Positions 36,057 to 41,736 of a stretch of DNA of 41,736 bases are shown here, in pieces. The stretch spans positions 1 to 41,736 of the forward strand of contig NZ_JAHLQH010000031.1 in assembly GCF_018918325.1 (NCBI RefSeq), in the 5' to 3' direction. Position 1 is the stretch's first letter, and each line of letters starts with the position of its first letter. This stretch comes from Clostridium sp. MSJ-8 (GTDB taxonomy: Bacteria > Bacillota > Clostridia > Clostridiales > Clostridiaceae). Made by a program: the position numbers and the translations under genes. The notes under the pieces are model-generated. The model was given only the letters and a program-made list of their open reading frames with translations, had not been told where the DNA came from and did not search any database.

Positions 36057-36085
36057 ATCATACCAAAATACTATGAATTTGTCAA
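36057..36085 (-). promoter_or_regulatory. SigA-type promoter of the Rrf2 regulator gene
   Basis: TTGACA (36080-36085), a 17-base spacer and TATGAT (36057-36062) on the minus strand, 42 bases before the ATG. The TTGACA is perfect. The spacer and the region around the expected RNA start would be the place for an Rrf2 operator, but no palindrome is clear. Confidence 0.85.
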
Positions 36086-36117
36086 CGAACATAAATTAAC
36101 ACTACGCCTCTTATTTT

Positions 36118-38484
36118 TTAATATATATCTGAGAATTCTATTTCTGCTTTTTCATTTAGACTACTTCCTTCTATCATATTATTTTCTTCACATTCCCCTT
36201 CCATAGTAATATTAGGTATTCTTACAAGTATAGTTGTTCCTCTTTCATCACTTTCTTCAACTTTAACTATACCCTCATGAAGATTTACAATAGATTTTAC
36301 AATTGCTAGTCCTATTCCACTACCTTCTTGTTTTCTTTTAAGTGATTTATCTGTTTGAACAAATCTCTCAAATATAAATTCTTGCATATCTTTTTCTATT
36401 CCAGGACCACTATCTTTAATTCTAATATCTACGAAATACTTGTTTACAGATAGCAACACCAAAATATCTCCACCTCTTGGTGTAAACTTCACAGCATTAG
36501 CAACTAAGTTAAGTACTACTCTTTCCATCTGAGTTGCATCTAATTTAACAAATAATTCTTCAACATCTGTATCAAACATTAAATTTATATCTTTATTTTT
36601 ACAAAACGGTATTGTAGACATAGTAGTATCTTCTACTACACTTACAATATCATAATTTTTAAAGTTTGGTTTAAAAAATCCTGCATCATACCTTGATAAA
36701 TCAATTATATTATTAACTAATCTTAAAATTCTCAAACAATTTTGAGAAATAGTCTTCTCATATTTAATGTAATAGTTAGCTACAGCCTCAATACCATTAT
36801 TTTTTTCTTTATTTAATAACTGTATTGTAGAATATATTATATTAATAGGAGTTCTTACTTCATGTGATAAATTAGCAAAAAATTCAGTTCTTATCTTGTC
36901 ATATTCTTTTATCTCTTCATACTTAAGTCTTATTCTTTCAAATTCCTTCTTCATTTTAGTACTTCTTGATACTATAATATAACCTTTTACTTTTTTATCT
37001 TCATCTAATAGTTTTCTAACTATTGATTCAACTTCTACAGGCTTGCTATCTTTATAATGAACATTATGTACTATAAGGGCACTTTCTTCACTTTTTGCTT
37101 TTATGAATTCACGAAGGAAAGTTATCTTATTATCTATGAACTCTTCATATCTAACTCCCTTAACATCATCAAGGGTGGTATTTAATATTTTAAGCCCTGC
37201 ACTATTTATATATTCAATTTTTCCATCTAAATCAAATGTAGCAATAAGCTCTGTTATATTATCCGTAATTCCTGATAACTTCTTTTTATTTATTCTAAGC
37301 TTTTCATTTGCTGAAAATTCTTCTGTAATCTCTGTAGCAAACATTATGTAACACTCATCATTACATATATTTTCTTTTATAAGGTTTAATTCAAATATTT
37401 CTCCCTTATCTGATTTTACTTGGCCTACAAATCTTCCTTCTGAATTAACCATATTTCTAATATACTCTGTTTCATCTTCTTTTAATCTTTCAAAAACAGG
37501 TGATTTAGATAATATTTCATATTCTTCTTCTATATTTTTTCCTTTACCGCATACATTTTCTCTCATAGTTTTATTTGCATATATTATATAATGATCTTTA
37601 TCATATATTAGAGTTTGATTGTAAGCATTGTTTTCAATTATTTCTTTAAACATATATAAATCTTTTTTAGTTTCTTTCATGCTTTCTATCTTATCCATAA
37701 ACAGCACAAAAAAACCAATAATAAGCAATAAACAGCAAATAAATGTAAGCATAGCCGTAAATACAAATACTGACTTGCTATATTTAAAGAAGTAAATACA
37801 TTTTACTAAACATCTAAGATTAAGCAATGATATACTTAAAGATATCACCGCATAAATTATATTTTTAGTTTTATAGCTCTTTATAAATAATCTAGTAATA
37901 GCAAAACAACTCATTATCCCAATTATTATCGATACTATTACTATCATATCTTTTATCTTATTGCTAAAAACAATATTACATTGTACAGATAATATATATC
38001 CTATTACTGTAAGTCCAACATTAAATATTATACTTTTTCTTTTATTATTTATAATACTTTGTGCAATTTTATTATAACTTGTTAAACATAGCATCAATAC
38101 TACTCTGTAAGTATATGTACATAGAAAATAAAATTGGATTTCTTCATTTAAGAATTCTCTCTTATAAACAGTATATATATTTAATATCATCTCTAAAGAT
38201 ACGTTTAAATATATAAGAAATATATAAAACATATCTTCTTCCCTATTTTCATTATAGTAGAGTATACAAAATGCAACAGCTACTATAGACATTAATACAT
38301 TACATATTTGAATTGTTTGATTACTTTTTACACTTGCTAATGTCACTTCTTCTACAATCACATTATTAGCAATAGCCCATAAAAAAATCAAATGTATAGC
38401 AATTGTACATATTATTATTCCTATTAATTTTTTATTTATTGCTTTTTGCTTTTCTTCACTATTTTTTCTCTTATTTATTAACAT
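36118..38484 (-). CDS. Large orphan PAS-containing membrane histidine kinase
   Basis: A 788-residue sensor kinase. The first 260 residues hold about eight hydrophobic helices (a MASE-type membrane sensor, exact family not recognised), then a coiled segment and two PAS-like domains (about 275-395 and 405-520, the second with ITDNITELIATFDLDGKIEYI cut into IEYINSAGLKIL). The phosphoacceptor motif is FFANLSHEVRTPIN, and the ATPase shows LVANAVKFTPRGG, DSGPGIEKD, FERFVQTDKS and GSGIGLAIVKS. No receiver domain and no partner regulator is nearby. The ATG overlaps the rarA stop by seven bases (AAGGTG six bases before), so the kinase is translated from the rarA mRNA. Function is unknown; orphan kinases in clostridia often act on Spo0A. 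Confidence 0.85.
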   Translation of the reverse strand: MLINKRKNSEEKQKAINKKLIGIIICTIAIHLIFLWAIANNVIVEEVTLASVKSNQTIQICNVLMSIVAVAFCILYYNENREEDMFYIFLIYLNVSLEMILNIYTVYKREFLNEEIQFYFLCTYTYRVVLMLCLTSYNKIAQSIINNKRKSIIFNVGLTVIGYILSVQCNIVFSNKIKDMIVIVSIIIGIMSCFAITRLFIKSYKTKNIIYAVISLSISLLNLRCLVKCIYFFKYSKSVFVFTAMLTFICCLLLIIGFFVLFMDKIESMKETKKDLYMFKEIIENNAYNQTLIYDKDHYIIYANKTMRENVCGKGKNIEEEYEILSKSPVFERLKEDETEYIRNMVNSEGRFVGQVKSDKGEIFELNLIKENICNDECYIMFATEITEEFSANEKLRINKKKLSGITDNITELIATFDLDGKIEYINSAGLKILNTTLDDVKGVRYEEFIDNKITFLREFIKAKSEESALIVHNVHYKDSKPVEVESIVRKLLDEDKKVKGYIIVSRSTKMKKEFERIRLKYEEIKEYDKIRTEFFANLSHEVRTPINIIYSTIQLLNKEKNNGIEAVANYYIKYEKTISQNCLRILRLVNNIIDLSRYDAGFFKPNFKNYDIVSVVEDTTMSTIPFCKNKDINLMFDTDVEELFVKLDATQMERVVLNLVANAVKFTPRGGDILVLLSVNKYFVDIRIKDSGPGIEKDMQEFIFERFVQTDKSLKRKQEGSGIGLAIVKSIVNLHEGIVKVEESDERGTTILVRIPNITMEGECEENNMIEGSSLNEKAEIEFSDIY

Positions 38485-39749
38485 TTTTTCACCTTATCCC
38501 AATACTCTTTGCTTGTTCTTTCCATTTTATTATCTCCAAATTCATAATAAACTTTATCTTTTATGTTATCAGGTAAATACTGCTGTTTGACATAGTGATT
38601 CTTATAATTATGAGGATACTTATAATTAACCCCTCTATTAAGACTTTTTGCTCCACTATAATGAGCATCTCTTATATCTCTTGGTATACCATCCACTTCC
38701 ATAGTATCTATATCATGCATTGCTGAATCTATAGCAACAATAGCTGAATTAGATTTAGGAGATGTTGCTAATAATATTGTTGCTTCTGCAAGTGGTATCC
38801 TAGCTTCTGGGAATCCTAACTCTCTAGCAGAATCAACAAGAGATTTAACAATAGACGCAGCTTGAGGGTAAGCTAGTCCTATATCTTCTGCTGATATAAC
38901 TTGTAATCTTCTGCATATGGATATTAAATCTCCCCCCTTTATAAGTCTTGCTAAATAATGAATTGCAGCATCAGGGTCACTACCTCGTATAGACTTTTGA
39001 AAAGCACTTAATACATCATAGTGCTCATCTCCATCTCTATCATAATTAAAAGCCTTTACTTGAGTACTATCTTTAGCTACATTTTCATCTATGTTTATAA
39101 CACAATTAGAATCAGGATTAGTTGAATTCATAGCTACCTCTAATCCATTAATTGCTTTTCTTACATCACCATTACTTGCTGCCGCAAAATACTCAATTGC
39201 TTTTTCTGTTACATTATATGTAATATTTATACATTCACTGCTTTGAATACGTATAGCCCTTAATAGTGCTTCTTTTACTTCTTCTTTATCTAATGGTTTA
39301 AATTCAAATATAGTACTTCGACTTAGTAATGCTTTAAATACATAATGATAGGGATTTTCTGTTGTAGATGCTATAAGAGTTATTCTTCCATCTTCTATAT
39401 ATTCTAATAAGGATTGTTGTTGTTTTTTATTAAAATTCTGAATTTCATCTAAATATAACAATATACCTTCTCTTCCCATAAACGTATCTAAATCATCACA
39501 TATATTTTGTATATCCTTAAGAGATGCATTAGTTGCATTAAGCTTATAAAACTTCTTATTAGCCTTTCTAGCAATAATATTTGCAACTGTAGTTTTACCT
39601 ACCCCAGGTGGTCCATAAAATATCATATTACTTATAGCACCACTTTTAACTATTCTATTTAATATCTTATTTTCTCCTAATATATGTTTCTGCCCATATA
39701 CATCATTTAATTCTTCAGGTCTTATTTTATCTGCCAATGGCTTATACAT
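38478..39749 (-). CDS. rarA: Replication-associated recombination protein RarA (MgsA)
   Basis: AAA+ ATPase related to clamp loaders that works at stalled replication forks. The 423-residue product has Walker A YGPPGVGKTTVAN near 45-57, Walker B LLYLDEIQNFNKKQQ near 97-110, sensor 1 STTENP, an arginine finger region LLSRSTIFEF, and the RarA-specific C-terminal domain with GGDLISICRRLQVISAEDIGLAYP and SGAKSLNRGVNYKYPH. Length is typical. It is followed by the overlapping histidine kinase and lies 31 bases after the YgjP-like gene. Confidence 0.95.
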   Translation of the reverse strand: MYKPLADKIRPEELNDVYGQKHILGENKILNRIVKSGAISNMIFYGPPGVGKTTVANIIARKANKKFYKLNATNASLKDIQNICDDLDTFMGREGILLYLDEIQNFNKKQQQSLLEYIEDGRITLIASTTENPYHYVFKALLSRSTIFEFKPLDKEEVKEALLRAIRIQSSECINITYNVTEKAIEYFAAASNGDVRKAINGLEVAMNSTNPDSNCVINIDENVAKDSTQVKAFNYDRDGDEHYDVLSAFQKSIRGSDPDAAIHYLARLIKGGDLISICRRLQVISAEDIGLAYPQAASIVKSLVDSARELGFPEARIPLAEATILLATSPKSNSAIVAIDSAMHDIDTMEVDGIPRDIRDAHYSGAKSLNRGVNYKYPHNYKNHYVKQQYLPDNIKDKVYYEFGDNKMERTSKEYWDKVKKC

Positions 39750-39780
39750 ACCTCTACCACCTTATTTCCTCTTAACGTAT

Positions 39781-40434
39781 TTATATCTTCATCTTGTATC
39801 CATTTTCTCGTAAATATAATTCTTTTTCTTTGTAATCTTTCATTATACTTCCTACTAGATTATAAAATTCTTTCGAATGATTCTTATGTATTATATGACA
39901 CATTTCATGAAGAACCACATACTCTAAAACATCTTCTCTAGCCATTACTAACCTATAGTTAAAATTCAAATTATTCACATAGCTACAGCTTCCCCATCTT
40001 GTTTTTGTATCTTTCATTCTTATCATATTAGGTGAAACCCCTAGCATCAAACTATATTTATTTATTTTATTTTTTATTATATTTCTAGCTACTTCAATTA
40101 AATATCTTTTTAAAACTATCTTAACATGTTCTTTGTTAGTCACGTATACACTAAACTCATCATTAGTAAATACAACATATTCTTTCTTTAAATCTTGTTG
40201 TATATTTATATTAATTTTTTTCTCTTCTCCTAAAAATAAGATTTTATCTTTTGGTAGTTGTTTATAATTCTTTACTTGATTTATCTTATTATCTATCCAT
40301 CTAGAATGTTTTGAAACTACCTCCTCAATTTCTCCAATTGTAACGTTATAAGGTGCTTTAACTAAAATATTACCTTTTTCATCTATTGATATGGAGATAG
40401 TTTTTCTTTTAGAATATTTAACGCTATACTTCAT
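39781..40434 (-). CDS. YgjP-family zinc metallopeptidase (DUF45/WLM-like)
   Basis: A 217-residue protein of the YgjP/M48-related DUF45 family. The zinc motif HEMCHIIHKNH lies near 176-186, preceded by the family signature TRWGSCS and NLNFNYRLVMA. The N-terminal half is strand-rich and not catalytic. Targets are unknown; in other bacteria members accompany type I restriction systems or stand alone. I start at the ATG at 40434, since the TTG one codon upstream is less likely and GGTGAT serves as ribosome-binding site. It follows the macro-like/DUF4145 gene by 15 bases. Confidence 0.88.
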   Translation of the reverse strand: MKYSVKYSKRKTISISIDEKGNILVKAPYNVTIGEIEEVVSKHSRWIDNKINQVKNYKQLPKDKILFLGEEKKININIQQDLKKEYVVFTNDEFSVYVTNKEHVKIVLKRYLIEVARNIIKNKINKYSLMLGVSPNMIRMKDTKTRWGSCSYVNNLNFNYRLVMAREDVLEYVVLHEMCHIIHKNHSKEFYNLVGSIMKDYKEKELYLRENGYKMKI

Positions 40435-40449
40435 CAAATCACCATTTTA

Positions 40450-41502
40450 TCATATCTTTTCTTTATTATAATACCAAAACCATAACATATTATAAAGTGT
40501 AGATAAAATTGATATAAAATCATCTGTATACAATCTATTAGGTTGATATTTTATAACTGTTTCTACATGTGCTGATTTATTTCCAAAAACTCTAGCTGTA
40601 TGAAGATATTGAATAGCCCATGGAGCTATTATATCCTTACTAGCTATAACATTTATTATTGCACTTAAATCATATTTTATTTTGTGAATATTTATTTGTT
40701 TTCTTGATGCTATTTCCTTTGCAATTATCTCAGATATCTTTCTTGAGTTTATAGCTATATTATTGATTGATAAAGAGTCTACTTCTTCTAGCTCTCTATA
40801 TATAAGGTTTAAAACATACTCTATTTCTCTATACTTGCCACTGTTATATATTGTTTCAATTGTGTCTTTTAAATTATTCTTAAGAGTTTCTATAAGTGCT
40901 AAACTACCTTGCTTATAATAAGTTCTGCCTAATGTTTTCTCAAATGCATGATTCCATTTCACTTCTTCTTCATCATCTAAAATATAAAAATTAACAATCT
41001 CAACTTCTTTACTTTGTTTAAGTAGTTTTATAGTATAATTAAGTAATATTTTTATATTCTCCATATAATCTATATTCCTATTACCACCTAACATAGGAAG
41101 AGCTATTGTTCTAAATTTCTTTTCATTGAATTCAAGCGCCTTTATAAAAGCAAATATTGCTCGAACATTCTTATCATGATAAGAAAGCACATCATCTATT
41201 CCTTCATAAGACTCCATAGTTGCCATTAAGAAATTATATTTTTCATCTTTTATTTCCTCTTGGAAGTACTTAACATTCATTCCATTTATATTAGTTTCAC
41301 AACTATTCTTGCTGTTTGCTTTTAACTTAAACTTCTTCTTAAGAGAGTTAAACACACTACCTTCTATCTCATTTTTATTTTTCTGATGTATTGAAAAAAT
41401 AATCATATCTTCATGACTATCTACAATATCTTCTTTTATTAAATTAATAGTTTTATTACCATAGATACTATCTATAACACAAGTATTTACAATTTTATTC
41501 AT
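40450..41502 (-). CDS. Unknown protein: macro-like N-terminal part with DUF4145/HEPN-like C terminus
   Basis: I do not recognise this 350-residue protein as a named family. Residues about 85-185 read like a macro-type fold: a helix with NVRAIFAFIKALE, a strand and loop RTIALPMLGGNRNID, a helix ENIKILLNYTIKLL and a strand VEIVNFYIL. Residues about 255-350 resemble DUF4145, a HEPN-type helical domain, with INVIASKDIIAPWAI and the conserved RVFGNKSAH ahead of a final aromatic helix. No signal peptide or membrane helix. The ATG has only a weak upstream GATAAG. Both assignments are by eye and need a profile search; a nucleotide or ADP-ribose related role is a guess. Confidence 0.6.
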   Translation of the reverse strand: MNKIVNTCVIDSIYGNKTINLIKEDIVDSHEDMIIFSIHQKNKNEIEGSVFNSLKKKFKLKANSKNSCETNINGMNVKYFQEEIKDEKYNFLMATMESYEGIDDVLSYHDKNVRAIFAFIKALEFNEKKFRTIALPMLGGNRNIDYMENIKILLNYTIKLLKQSKEVEIVNFYILDDEEEVKWNHAFEKTLGRTYYKQGSLALIETLKNNLKDTIETIYNSGKYREIEYVLNLIYRELEEVDSLSINNIAINSRKISEIIAKEIASRKQINIHKIKYDLSAIINVIASKDIIAPWAIQYLHTARVFGNKSAHVETVIKYQPNRLYTDDFISILSTLYNMLWFWYYNKEKI

Positions 41503-41675
41503 TCTTATCTATACCATTACCCTTTCTCTTATAGTAATATTATCAGGCATCCTAATAATAATTACACTACTTTTTTATTATAAACATTTATTAATAAAAT
41601 TATACAAACTTTTAACATCAGTAATAAAGAGTAAATAATTTTCGAGTTAATAATCTCCATAAATGTAATAAATTA

Positions 41676-41684
41676 TGGTATAAT
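41676..41684 (+). promoter_or_regulatory. Putative extended -10 promoter for a divergent gene
   Basis: TGGTATAAT on the plus strand: a perfect TATAAT with TGn extension, 48 bases before a possible ATG at 41732. No clear -35 is seen. Between 41503 and 41675 I see nothing else. Confidence 0.5.
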
Positions 41685-41731
41685 TATATTAGGAAAAACC
41701 TTAATTTTACTATGTTTATGGAGATTTTATT

Positions 41732-41736
41732 ATGAT
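41732..41736 (+). CDS. Start of a gene cut by the right edge
   Basis: An ATG at 41732 stands seven bases after ATGGAGA and behind an extended -10 promoter. Only five bases are in the window, so the product cannot be named. It would be the only plus-strand gene here, divergent from the macro-like/DUF4145 gene. Confidence 0.45.

Overview
The window looks like chromosome of a low-G+C, endospore-forming Firmicute, most probably Clostridium sensu stricto close to the C. perfringens group. The DNA is strikingly AT-rich. It carries SpoIIGA and three sporulation sigma factors (SigE, SigG, uninterrupted SigK), a type IV pilus retraction ATPase beside ftsA, a protein with Clostridial hydrophobic W (ChW) repeats, an Ala T-box leader, and AGGAGG-type ribosome-binding sites. 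The genus call is inference from gene content and order. All 36 complete genes read on the minus strand; only a gene whose first bases lie at the right edge reads on plus.

Reading in the direction of transcription (right to left): a macro-like/DUF4145 protein of unknown role and a YgjP-type metallopeptidase (41.5-39.8 kb); rarA overlapping a large orphan membrane histidine kinase (39.7-36.1 kb); an IscR-type Rrf2 regulator next to the tRNA thiolase mnmA, without the usual nifS/nifU between them (36.0-34.4 kb); a 1.2-kb non-coding block built of two direct copies and one partial inverted copy of a repeat of about 400 bp (34.4-33.2 kb); a secreted transglutaminase-fold protein with six ChW repeats; a PRC-barrel protein and an AI-2E family transporter; then an alaS T-box leader with a clear SigA promoter, followed by alaS.

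From 26.1 to 17.7 kb the order resembles the Bacillus subtilis alaS-yrrM neighbourhood: ireB, ruvX, DUF1292, fur, rnj, typA, mltG, trmR and trhP (U32). Next come a class B penicillin-binding protein that appears to start at AUU behind a hairpin hiding its ribosome-binding site, then sigK, pilT, ftsA-ftsZ, spoIIGA-sigE and sigG. This 17.7-8.4 kb block joins cell division and wall synthesis to the sporulation sigma cascade. The left part holds ylmC, nrdR, pgeF, a phoB/pnpS two-component pair, a ROK glucokinase, a YkgJ-type cysteine-cluster protein, der and gpsA.

Most transcription units end in visible hairpins. Three of them (near 9.37, 14.05 and 34.18 kb) share sequence and look like copies of one dispersed long-hairpin element. 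No tRNA, rRNA, CRISPR array, transposase or prophage gene was seen. The least explained parts are the 33.3-34.4 kb repeat block, the AUU start with its hairpin at 17.7 kb, the long-hairpin family, and the macro-like/DUF4145 protein.
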